Shown: positions 15,083 through 21,975 of the stretch, piece by piece
Position numbering within the stretch: position 1 is the first letter of the stretch
How the letters are laid out: every line of letters starts with the position of its first letter
Assembly (NCBI GenBank): GCA_902465495.1
Contig: CABQND010000012.1
Span: 1 to 39,679, forward strand
Length of the DNA: 39,679 nucleotides
Source: an uncultured Eubacteriales bacterium
Lineage (GTDB): Bacteria; Bacillota; Clostridia; Christensenellales; Borkfalkiaceae
Reading direction: 5' to 3'
Program-made: the position numbers and the translations under genes
Notes under the pieces: model-generated
Seen by the model: the letters and a program-made list of their open reading frames with translations, nothing else
The model's database searches: none
What the model was told of the DNA's origin: nothing

Positions 15083-18000
15083 TCATCTGTCAAACACACC
15101 CGTTCCTATAAAAGTTACTCCAATAGGAATCACGATGCTCTTTAAATTGATACAACCATTAAACGCGTCTCCACCACCTGAGGTTCCGTGGAAAATTAAT
15201 TGACTATTTTTTCCAAAAATAACGCTTTCAAGGTTGCTACAATTTTTAAATGAAACAGTCCCGATAGAGGTAACGCTACTCGGTATATTAATACTAATTA
15301 GGCGACTACAATTTTGGAACGCTGCATCTCCTATTGTGATGAGTTGACTATTATCTCCAAAAGTAATGCTTGTCAGCCCACTGCATCCATAAAAAGCACG
15401 ATCTTCGATAGTAGTAACGCTATCGGGAATAACTATTTTAATCAAAGCATCTGCGCCATAGAATGCATATTGTTCGATAGCGGTTACATAGTTCGGAATA
15501 ATGCTGTTAAAGCATCCAGCAATCAACTTGTTGGTTTCTATTTCAATCAAAGTGTTTGTTTCGGCTTTATAGGCGATATTATCTGCTTGAACTTCTATCG
15601 ACTGTAATTTGGAGCAATCGCTGAAAACGCCGATTCCAATTTCCGAAACATTTTCTGGAATGTATATTTCCAATAGATTTGAACAACCATTGAATGCATT
15701 TTCTCCGATTCTTTGTAATAATTCGGGGAGGATGATTTCAGTCAAAGAGATGCAGTTTTGAAAAGCCGCTTCACCAATGGATGTAAGCTCGTTTGGCAAT
15801 ATAATTTCCGTCAAACTGCCACAATCATAAAACGCTTCATTTGAAAGAGTTATTCCTCTTAAAACTGTAACGCTTTTCAAAGTATTAGGGACATAGGTGC
15901 TATTGTTCGTTGCTGATTGCCCACCGAATACATAGCCGAGATGAGTATATTGTGCATTTTCGGGAGCATTGCCTAAATAGGGAAGCACCAAAGAGGTAAG
16001 ATTCTGCCCCTTGAAAGGCGTTAATATCTTTGAAACACTCTCTGATAGCCATGTTTCGGGAACAATAACATCTGTTTCTTTCCCTTCATAGCTTGTAAGA
16101 GTGTAGCCGTTCCCATTGTTTTCAAAAATGAGTCCTTCTGTACCGTATTCAAAGCGAGCATAGAGAGTTAGGTTGCCGACCTCTGTTATCTGTGTTACAA
16201 CGTCGCCCGTAAATTCTTTCGTTGCATACCAACCTATGAACGAATAGTCTTTTTTATATGCATTTTCCAAATGTAAGGTAAGTGGTAACTGATCAGTTGT
16301 AAAGGACGTCGGATTTTCTCCTGTTGCCTCGCCTCCGTTGAGTTCGTAGGTAATCGTGTATTCAAGGGGTTTCCATACGGCATAAAGAGTATAATCGCTT
16401 TCCGTTCCCATTGTATATTGTGAACCATTCTCATACTCAACTTCGCCGCCAGCACTCGTTGACCACCCCTCAAAAGTATAGCCTGTTCGTTCAAACGCGT
16501 TTTCCGTGAGAGTTGCGCTTGCGTCGGTGGCAATCGTCATATCGTCCATTGAGCCGTTCGTTGCTCCATTGCCGTCAAAATGCAGAGTGTTTTCATTCGC
16601 TTGCCACTTTGCCCACAGAGTCATGTTTCCATGTGAGCCGAGCGCGATTTGCGTTATCGGTTCTCCCGAAAATTCGGAATTGTTAAACCACCCCGCAAAT
16701 GTGTAACCTGCGCGAGAAGGGGCATTGAGATTGAACGTTTCCGTTTCAATGGTGAATGTTGCAGGGTTATCTGCTGATTCTCCGCCATTAAGTTCATATG
16801 TAATTAAATAGACCGTCGGAGTAAATACTGCCGTAAAAACAGTATCATTCTTAACGATGTAAGGGAAGGACACTTCCTCGCCGTTTACTTCCCAATGCGA
16901 AAAATCATAGTAATCTTTTTGGGGAGCTTCGGTGGGTGCGTTCAGCGTTGAATTTTCTTCAATCGTGCCTTTGCTGTATTCTTCTTCGCCATTCATGAAT
17001 GTATAGGAGCGGATATGCTGCCGATAGATTGATACGAGATAGCGTGTTTGACGAAGCCCATCCGAGTGGAAAACAACGAGATAGGCAGTATTTTCGCCCG
17101 TTTCGAGTGGCATAGATTTGAGGACGTATTCCTGTTCTCCGTTGTAGTCGGCATACAAACTCCAAGTGCAATTTTTGCTCACTTGTATGTCTTGTGCCAT
17201 ATCGTAGTTATCTGTTGCGTTGGAAACGGTTTTCGATAAAACGGGTATCTCACCAGAATTGTCCATATCGAATCCGTTCGCATAGGTTACTTCACAGCCG
17301 CTGTCAGCCTCGCTCCATTGTGCCGTGAGCGTCATGTCTTCGGTTACGACAAAGCCGACAAACGACCATTTTTCGCATTGATAATACCAACCGTCGAACA
17401 CAAAGCCTTCCAGCGTCGGATCGTCGGGACGAGTAAGTTTTTCGCCATGCCGAATTTCTTGTGCTTCGGGTACGGGAGAGCCGCCCTGCGCGTCGAATGT
17501 TACCGTGTGCGTTTCCACAACGGCAAGATTTCCGTTTGCAAGGTCAATGAGCCATTGTTCCTCTGTGCCTTCGTAGCCGAATTTTTCTTTGTAGAGTTCA
17601 TAGGCAGATTTGCCGTCCGCGCCGTTTTCTCCCTTTTCTCCACGGATACAGCCGAGCGAGATCGGTTCGCCTTCGGTCAGATAAATGGTAAGGTTGTATT
17701 CTTCGTCCAACTCGATTCGTTCGATTCCAACGCCGTCTTTGCCGTCTGTACCGTCTTTTCCGTCAGCACCGATGATATTGCCGAGATTGCTCGAATTGCC
17801 GTCTGAAAAGGCGATAATGAGTTCGCCGTCCTCGATTTTTACGCCCGTTATGCTGATACCGTCTTTGCCGTCCGCTCCGTCTTGCCCGTCTTCGCCTTTG
17901 ACCTTGCCGACGTTTATTTCGGTATCGTTGGAGAGCGACAGAATGAGGTTGCCGTTTTCGTCAATCGTTGCTCCTTCGATTCCGACGCCATTCGCGCCGT

Positions 18001-18397
18001 CTTTACCGTCTTCTCCGTCTTGTCCGTTTTCTCCGATGATTTTTCCGAGATTGACAGGCTCGCCGTCTAAATAGATAACGAGTTCGCCTGCGTCATTCAC
18101 GTCAACATCGGTAATGCTTGTTCCGTCTTCTCCGTCAGAGCCGTCTGCACCGTCTTTGCCGTTGGTTACGGTAAAGGTGGTGCTGTTTCCGTCCGAATAA
18201 GTGATTTTATATGTATCCGTCAACCCTTCCGAATCAACCTTTTCGACGGAAACAATGCTTATGCCGTCTTTTCCTGCTTCGCCCTGTTCGCCCTTCTCTC
18301 CTTGTTCTCCCTGTGTTCCGCAAGCGACAAAGAGCATTGTCATGCTTATGCAGAGCATACAGAGCAGCACCAACAGTCCGAGTTTCCTTTTTGACAT
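15083..18397 (-). CDS. Mosaic surface lipoprotein: collagen-like, InlB-type and BspA LRR repeats
   Basis: 1104 aa. Start MSKRKLGLLVLLC with AAGGAG upstream. A lipoprotein signal ends at lipobox FVAC (Cys26). Then Gly-X-Y collagen-like tracts (GEQGEKGEQGEAGKDG, GKDGADGSDGEDG and others, to about residue 300) alternate with short beta segments; several Listeria-Bacteroides (Flg_new/InlB B) repeats follow, recognisable by FDGWYYQ, FAGWFNN, FEGWSTS and FIGWYAT; the last 250 residues are LRR_5/BspA repeats (LTEIILPNELTSIGEAAFQNC). Likely a surface adhesin. It ends at a TGA 63 codons short of its natural end. A promoter and attenuator-like leader lie upstream. Cargo of the element. Confidence 0.85.
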   Translation of the reverse strand: MSKRKLGLLVLLCMLCISMTMLFVACGTQGEQGEKGEQGEAGKDGISIVSVEKVDSEGLTDTYKITYSDGNSTTFTVTNGKDGADGSDGEDGTSITDVDVNDAGELVIYLDGEPVNLGKIIGENGQDGEDGKDGANGVGIEGATIDENGNLILSLSNDTEINVGKVKGEDGQDGADGKDGISITGVKIEDGELIIAFSDGNSSNLGNIIGADGKDGTDGKDGVGIERIELDEEYNLTIYLTEGEPISLGCIRGEKGENGADGKSAYELYKEKFGYEGTEEQWLIDLANGNLAVVETHTVTFDAQGGSPVPEAQEIRHGEKLTRPDDPTLEGFVFDGWYYQCEKWSFVGFVVTEDMTLTAQWSEADSGCEVTYANGFDMDNSGEIPVLSKTVSNATDNYDMAQDIQVSKNCTWSLYADYNGEQEYVLKSMPLETGENTAYLVVFHSDGLRQTRYLVSIYRQHIRSYTFMNGEEEYSKGTIEENSTLNAPTEAPQKDYYDFSHWEVNGEEVSFPYIVKNDTVFTAVFTPTVYLITYELNGGESADNPATFTIETETFNLNAPSRAGYTFAGWFNNSEFSGEPITQIALGSHGNMTLWAKWQANENTLHFDGNGATNGSMDDMTIATDASATLTENAFERTGYTFEGWSTSAGGEVEYENGSQYTMGTESDYTLYAVWKPLEYTITYELNGGEATGENPTSFTTDQLPLTLHLENAYKKDYSFIGWYATKEFTGDVVTQITEVGNLTLYARFEYGTEGLIFENNGNGYTLTSYEGKETDVIVPETWLSESVSKILTPFKGQNLTSLVLPYLGNAPENAQYTHLGYVFGGQSATNNSTYVPNTLKSVTVLRGITLSNEAFYDCGSLTEIILPNELTSIGEAAFQNCISLTEIILPELLQRIGENAFNGCSNLLEIYIPENVSEIGIGVFSDCSKLQSIEVQADNIAYKAETNTLIEIETNKLIAGCFNSIIPNYVTAIEQYAFYGADALIKIVIPDSVTTIEDRAFYGCSGLTSITFGDNSQLITIGDAAFQNCSRLISINIPSSVTSIGTVSFKNCSNLESVIFGKNSQLIFHGTSGGGDAFNGCINLKSIVIPIGVTFIGTGVFDR

Positions 18398-18434
18398 CGT
18401 TTTTTCTCCTTCTTTGATTTTTTCTCTGAAAATG

Positions 18435-18574
18435 AAAAAAGAGCGTCCCAATTAAGGAACGCCCACATAGAATTGCACCCCTTAATTGTCTGCTCCACAA
18501 CTTCCAACTAATAGGAAAAAGAGGGTACACCTATGCCGATGTAACCTATTAGTTGGATTATTCAGTTGTGGAGC
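18435..18574 (-). promoter_or_regulatory. Structured leader with terminator/antiterminator
   Basis: On the minus strand, in order: a large two-part hairpin (18574-18492; outer stem GCTCCACAACT / AGTTGTGGAGC, inner stem TCCAACTAATAGG / CCTATTAGTTGGA, with a smaller hairpin in the loop); CAATTAAGG (18488-18480), which can pair with CCTTAATTG (18457-18449); and a terminator GGGCGTTCC / GGGACGCTC followed by T6. The second pairing overlaps the terminator, so the two folds are mutually exclusive. The predicted RNA start falls on the first base of the outer stem. No known riboswitch class was recognised. Confidence 0.65.
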
Positions 18575-18580
18575 ATTTTC

Positions 18581-18609
18581 ATTATAGCAAATCAAGGGAT
18601 TTTTTGCAA
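18581..18609 (-). promoter_or_regulatory. Promoter of the lipoprotein leader
   Basis: TTGCAA, 17 bp, TATAAT on the minus strand; start predicted near 18574. Confidence 0.75.
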
Positions 18610-18622
18610 GCCTTTTAATGAT

Positions 18623-19150
18623 TTAGCGATTGATTGTGATTGTTTGGATAAGAGAACACAGCCGATTCTCCGAGAAATAGGGCAACACCCGTTCGGGGAA
18701 GTCTGCAAAGTTCAGATAGAGTTCCTGCCCTTTCTCCAAGCATGGTTGCGGCGTTATCACATAGCGCAATCCCTTTGCGAATTCAGGGCAGGAATACAGT
18801 TCTTGCAATGCTTTTACCCAACTGCCCGACGCTTTGCCCGAAGTATAGAGAAAGAAGACCGAGCGCGTTTGCCGAGATGCGTATTTTCTTTGATAGCCTA
18901 TAACCGCTTTCAGCATTTGCAAGCCCTCTTTCAGAACGGGCTTTCCTGCTGTGGGGAAGTTCCCGAACGCATTGAGGAACATTGCCCGCTCGTTATAGCC
19001 TATTAAGTGCATACTGACCTCTGTCGGGAAGCGCGTGCAATGCAAAGCCCTTTGCGCCTTGACGATCGCTTTCTGTGCTATTTGTGAAGATTCTCCGCCA
19101 AATGCGCAAGAGCAATCCACAAGAAAGTAGATGTTTGTTGTTTGTTTCAT
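18623..19150 (-). CDS. VWA-like domain protein (TerY-type), 175 aa
   Basis: Start MKQTTNIYFLVDCS with AAAGGAG upstream; earlier in-frame sequence runs through a terminator hairpin and is not coding. The fold pattern is von Willebrand A: a hydrophobic strand ending FLVDCSCAFGG (MIDAS DxSxS is degenerate, DCSCA), a helix, VSMHLIGYNERAMFL, then VIGYQ...SVFFLYTSGKASG. Metal binding is doubtful because of the changed MIDAS. Family members work as protein-interaction or chaperone-like modules. It lies downstream of the G-rich block at the element's right end; cargo function unknown. Confidence 0.6.
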   Translation of the reverse strand: MKQTTNIYFLVDCSCAFGGESSQIAQKAIVKAQRALHCTRFPTEVSMHLIGYNERAMFLNAFGNFPTAGKPVLKEGLQMLKAVIGYQRKYASRQTRSVFFLYTSGKASGSWVKALQELYSCPEFAKGLRYVITPQPCLEKGQELYLNFADFPERVLPYFSENRLCSLIQTITINR

Positions 19151-19179
19151 AGTTGATTCTCCTTTATGAATGAAAATAG

Positions 19180-19209
19180 AAAAAGCGCACGGCAAAGAAT
19201 ACCGTGCGC
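19180..19209 (-). terminator. Hairpin terminator in front of the VWA-like gene
   Basis: GCGCACGG / CCGTGCGC with TTTTTC on the minus strand, about 20 nt before the VWA gene's ribosome site. Confidence 0.7.
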
Positions 19210-19333
19210 AATGCTTGTTGGGGGAGATTGAGGCTATCCCGCCCGCCCCCGATACTTGAATACTGTTTGAAAAGAAGTTCATTTATCAGCCCCTCGCGGG
19301 GCAGGTCTTTATAGCCCTTCCTTGCCCGAAAAT

Positions 19334-19577
19334 CATGGGGATTTTGGGGACTTTGGGGTAATTGCTAACGTGGGGAAGTTGGGCGGCTCGCTGTTTGTTC
19401 CCCGCTTCCCCACGATTTGTGGTGAAGTGGATGAACTCACTGCCGTTCGCTCCCCAACTTCCCCATTTTCCCCGCAATAGGCGGGCGTGGGGCTGTTATT
19501 AAGCCTCGCCTGTTCAGGCTCGGCAAAGCTATTGCTATGCTCTCCCTAATGCCCCATTATCCCCAATGTCCCCAACT
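19334..19577. other. Cluster of TGGGGA/TCCCCA repeats, candidate origin
   Basis: Non-coding. About four GGGGA/GGGGT-type copies on the plus strand (19334-19377) are followed by about eight TCCCC-type copies in opposite orientation (19399-19575), ending in an A/T-rich ACTTTTTTG. The same motif is tandemly repeated in the DUF927 gene. Short repeats in inverted groups next to a helicase-bearing element suggest a replication origin or protein-binding array. Confidence 0.45.
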
Positions 19578-19590
19578 TTTTTGAACAAGC

Positions 19591-19615
19591 TTGGTGGAGA
19601 CATGACAACTCGATG
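19591..19615 (-). repeat. Degenerate copy of the tRNA-Ala 3' end
   Basis: TTGGTGGAGA is identical to 19986-19995; after small gaps TGA, CA and ACTCGA also match the tRNA T-arm. Same orientation as the tRNA. It may be an internal att site from a tandem or older insertion. Confidence 0.5.
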
Positions 19616-19941
19616 GGGTAGCTTATGTGTTTGTATCGACGATGATTTCGGCGGTTACATATAGGCTGTCCGTGCGCGTTGCCCCTGTGAAATTCAGCTC
19701 GAATTATGCCTTAGTTTTCAGCGTTTGGAGCACTTTTTGCGAAAAACGGGCGCAGACTTGATACCTTGACGATAAGCATTTGCCTTTTTCGGTACGAGGA
19801 GAACGGTCTGAAAGTGTCCGAATCTCCGTGTCAACTAACGCGTAAAGGCATTGTAAGCGATGAAAAAGGGGGCAAAAACGCCTGTTCGTTGCCCGAATTG
19901 AGCCTGACGATTCAGCGATTTTTGCCCGAAAATGGAAAACA
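19616..19941. other. Right-end element DNA without a gene
   Basis: No coding sequence is supported. Contains repeated TTGCCCGAA/TTTTGCCC motifs (19887, 19921), also seen near the left end at 6287, which could be recombinase arm sites. Confidence 0.35.
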
Positions 19942-19977
19942 GCGTCCAAAACCCATGATTTACAAGGTTTTGGACGC
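19942..19977 (-). terminator. Element-supplied terminator for tRNA-Ala
   Basis: GCGTCCAAAACC / GGTTTTGGACGC, 12-bp stem followed by TGTTTTCC on the minus strand, beginning 10 bp after the tRNA CCA. It would replace the displaced native terminator. Confidence 0.65.
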
Positions 19978-19986
19978 GTGTTAGGT

Positions 19987-20062
19987 TGGTGGAGATGATC
20001 AGACTCGAACTGACTACCTATACGTTGCGAACGTATCGCTCTACCGGGTGAGCTACATCCCC
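19987..20062 (-). tRNA. tRNA-Ala (CGC)
   Basis: 76 nt with encoded CCA. Acceptor GGGGATG / CATCTCC, including the G3-U70 pair that identifies alanine tRNAs; D arm GCTC..GAGC; anticodon stem ATACG / CGTAT with loop TTCGCAA (anticodon CGC); five-base variable loop; T arm GTCAG-TTCGAGT-CTGAT; discriminator A. Intact, with the element joined to its 3' end. Confidence 0.95.
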
Positions 20063-20090
20063 AAATTCTTTTCGCACTGAATGCTCTAAT

Positions 20091-20119
20091 AGTATATAGC
20101 AATTCTAAAATTTTTTCAA
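20091..20119 (-). promoter_or_regulatory. tRNA-Ala promoter
   Basis: TTGAAA, 17 bp, TATACT on the minus strand, about 30 bp before the tRNA. Confidence 0.7.
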
Positions 20120-20221
20120 TCATTTTTGCCCCTAAATTAAAATTTTTGTAAATTTTTTTGATTTGATCATTGGCTTTGCGTCATGGCACATCTGCTTTCG
20201 CCTTTTCCTTCACGCGTGGGC

Positions 20222-20250
20222 TTGACAGCCTCCTGTTAAAGGTTTATAAT
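20222..20250 (+). promoter_or_regulatory. Promoter of the NYN-LOTUS gene
   Basis: Perfect TTGACA, 17 bp, TATAAT. The predicted leader is about 43 nt. Confidence 0.85.
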
Positions 20251-20299
20251 GATTACAAACTGTTAAAATTGAAACAAAACTGTTTGGAGAAGGGGGATT

Positions 20300-21067
20300 A
20301 TGGAAAAGATCAGCAATGTTGCGGTGCTCATTGATGCGGAAAACGTACCTGCCAGCGGTGCGAAACAAATTTTTGATGAAGCGTCCAATTATGGCAATAT
20401 TCTTGTCAAACGTATTTTTGCTGACTGGTCCAAATCCTCAGTCAAGGGCTGGAAGGAAGAGGTCAACCGGTATTCCATGACGGCCGAGCAACAATTTGAG
20501 GTGCAGGCACGTAAGAATACCACAGATATTGCACTGATCATTCAGGCGCTCATTATTCTTTTTGAAAAAGACGTAGACGTATTCTGTATAGCTGCGGGTG
20601 ATTCCGATTATACTCGTCTTGTGCGTGAATTGCGCGAGCGCGATAAAACCGTGATCGGACTGGGGGGACGCAACGTTAATCAAAGTTATGTGAATGCGTT
20701 CAATGAATTTATTTATTTGGACGGCGGGCAGGAGGTTAAAACTTCGGAAAAGAAACCGTCGGCCGGTAAGAACAAGGCGCAGCAGCTTCCTGTGATGCCG
20801 CCGCCGGAGCAGGAAATTTTGGATAACAAGCGAAAGAGCGATTTGCACAATATCATTGACCGTTTGATCGATAATAACGGCAAGGCATTTTTTGCGCAGA
20901 TTTCTTCAGAGATGAAACAAAAGTATTCGGACTTCATTCCAAAGAATTTCGGTTGCAATTCTTTCAAAAAAATGATGGAAAAATTGATGCCGTATTTGAA
21001 AAAATACAGTATCGGAACAGCGCCGGACGGGACAAGCATGTATTTGTATCGCCGCGAGAAAAAATAA
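20300..21067 (+). CDS. NYN-domain protein with LOTUS/OST-HTH domain
   Basis: 255 aa; GGAGAAGGGGG precedes the ATG. N-terminal NYN (PIN-like, LabA/MARF1-type) domain: NVAVLIDAENV (first acidic residue), TTDIALIIQALIILFE, VFCIAAGDSDYTRLVRELRE (second acidic patch), VIGLGG. A Lys/Pro-rich linker (about 145-175) leads to a C-terminal OST-HTH/LOTUS domain (DLHNIIDRLIDNNGKAFFAQISSEMKQKY...NSFKKMMEKL). NYN domains are predicted metal-dependent RNases and LOTUS binds RNA or partners. RNA processing is the likely role; the substrate is unknown. The small gene downstream is probably co-transcribed. Confidence 0.9.
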   Translation: MEKISNVAVLIDAENVPASGAKQIFDEASNYGNILVKRIFADWSKSSVKGWKEEVNRYSMTAEQQFEVQARKNTTDIALIIQALIILFEKDVDVFCIAAGDSDYTRLVRELRERDKTVIGLGGRNVNQSYVNAFNEFIYLDGGQEVKTSEKKPSAGKNKAQQLPVMPPPEQEILDNKRKSDLHNIIDRLIDNNGKAFFAQISSEMKQKYSDFIPKNFGCNSFKKMMEKLMPYLKKYSIGTAPDGTSMYLYRREKK

Positions 21068-21081
21068 AAGAAGGGGAATTT

Positions 21082-21279
21082 ATGTCAGAAGCAGAATTAT
21101 ATAAGCTTTTTTCTTCCTATGACGGAGAGGCGGATCTTTCCGATTTTACGCCCGAAGAGTTGCAAGCCCTTTTAAAAGAAATGCAGGAGCTTCTGCCGGA
21201 GAGTAAGAGTTTCAAAGAAAAATATTTTGATTATTATGACGATGTAAAAAGCAAATCGCTGAAAAAACAGGACTGGTAA
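21082..21279 (+). CDS. Hypothetical small acidic protein, 65 aa
   Basis: AAGGGG precedes the ATG (MSEAELYKLFSSYDGEADL); it starts 14 bp after the NYN-LOTUS stop. Very acidic first half, then KEKYFDYYDDVKSKSLKKQDW. No family recognised. A strong terminator follows, so it ends the operon and may be a partner of the NYN protein. Confidence 0.7.
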   Translation: MSEAELYKLFSSYDGEADLSDFTPEELQALLKEMQELLPESKSFKEKYFDYYDDVKSKSLKKQDW

Positions 21280-21318
21280 AGGATTGCCGCGCAATTACAA
21301 GCGCAGCAATCCTTTTTT
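21280..21318 (+). terminator. Intrinsic terminator
   Basis: GGATTGC / GCAATCC with an inner GCGC pairing, followed by T6. Confidence 0.85.
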
Positions 21319-21402
21319 AAAGCATTAAAATTTGACAAATTCGATTGTTTTGTCATGTCTTTGTGAAATAAAATGAAAATTTTCGTTTGCGTTTTTTTAT
21401 CA

Positions 21403-21431
21403 TTGACATTTATGAAAATATGGGGTATTAT
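21403..21431 (+). promoter_or_regulatory. Promoter of marR-ABC operon
   Basis: TTGACA, 17 bp, TATTAT. Confidence 0.8.
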
Positions 21432-21439
21432 ATAAATAA

Positions 21440-21451
21440 TTAAGTGCTTAA
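21440..21451 (+). promoter_or_regulatory. Candidate MarR operator
   Basis: TTAAG-TG-CTTAA inverted repeat lying at the predicted transcription start, a position where the regulator could block its own operon. Confidence 0.45.
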
Positions 21452-21476
21452 CAATCAATGTCGGGAGATGCGAGAC

Positions 21477-21965
21477 ATGAATGCAGATAAATTTTTCCGG
21501 GAAGTGTACCGGATCGGGAAGCGGCTGGAAGAAATCAGGATCCTAAACAGGAAACTTGCATTTAACTATACCGAAATACAGGCAATTAACGAGATTGCGA
21601 CGGCAAAAGAGGAAGGCCGCAGTATGAAATCTTGCGAATTGTCTGATGTCTTAGGTGTTTCGCGGTCTGCTGTGTCACAAATGCTGAACAAACTAGAGCA
21701 AAAGGGAGTTGTGCGACGTGTGACGGATGAAAGGGATCGGAAGGTAGCATACCTTGAACTGAGTGAAGGCGTTGCAAAAACGTGTGAAGAAGTAAAAGGG
21801 CGCGTCGGTGTATTTTTCGAGAAGCTGAAAGACCGATTGGGACAGGATGCGCTAATTGAATTTTTTGAACGAGCGAACCGTTTTGCAGACGCGTGCGGAG
21901 AAGTTTATCAAGAAATGACAAAGTCAGAAAATTTTTGTCTTGCGGCATTGCCGGAGGGAAAATAA
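21477..21965 (+). CDS. MarR-family transcriptional regulator
   Basis: 162 aa. Start MNADKFFREV chosen because GGGAG lies nine bases upstream. Winged helix: SCELSDVLGVSRSAVSQMLNKLEQKGVVRRVTDERDRKVAYLELSE (about 55-100), flanked by dimerisation helices. Usually such proteins are ligand-released repressors of their own operon; here the ABC exporter starts 11 bp downstream with AAGGAG, and a palindrome overlaps the start of transcription. The ligand is unknown. Confidence 0.9.
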   Translation: MNADKFFREVYRIGKRLEEIRILNRKLAFNYTEIQAINEIATAKEEGRSMKSCELSDVLGVSRSAVSQMLNKLEQKGVVRRVTDERDRKVAYLELSEGVAKTCEEVKGRVGVFFEKLKDRLGQDALIEFFERANRFADACGEVYQEMTKSENFCLAALPEGK

Positions 21966-21975
21966 GGAGTGATTT

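Larger units (their letters stand above)
6218..19998. mobile_element. SCC-like integrative element at tRNA-Ala
   Basis: About 13.8 kb bounded by a 12-bp direct repeat of the tRNA-Ala 3' end. The core module reads on the minus strand: DUF927 ATPase, a 61-aa protein, and two large serine recombinases. A DUF960 gene lies in the adjacent cargo. Paired serine recombinases (ccrA/ccrB) with a DUF927 helicase (cch) and DUF960 are the hallmark of staphylococcal cassette chromosomes. SCC targets rlmH, so use of a tRNA end is different. No tyrosine integrase, relaxase, conjugation or antibiotic-resistance gene is seen. Right-end structure is complicated by a second tRNA-end-like copy at 19591. Confidence 0.75.

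Noticed and set aside
14891..15085. Selenocysteine or code reassignment at the TGA in the lipoprotein
   Set aside because: Several clear genes in the window stop at TGA, and no selenocysteine insertion hairpin is evident right after it; a nonsense mutation is simpler.
18492..18574. Invertible promoter (phase switch) upstream of the lipoprotein
   Set aside because: The inverted arms enclose only about 29 bp and the promoter lies outside them, so inversion would not change transcription.
18572..18582. Four-codon leader peptide (MLHN) after the lipoprotein promoter
   Set aside because: The predicted transcription start lies at or after its ATG and there is no ribosome site.
19286..19477. 63-codon frame across the TGGGGA repeats
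   Set aside because: No ribosome site, composition dictated by the repeats, and no family resemblance.
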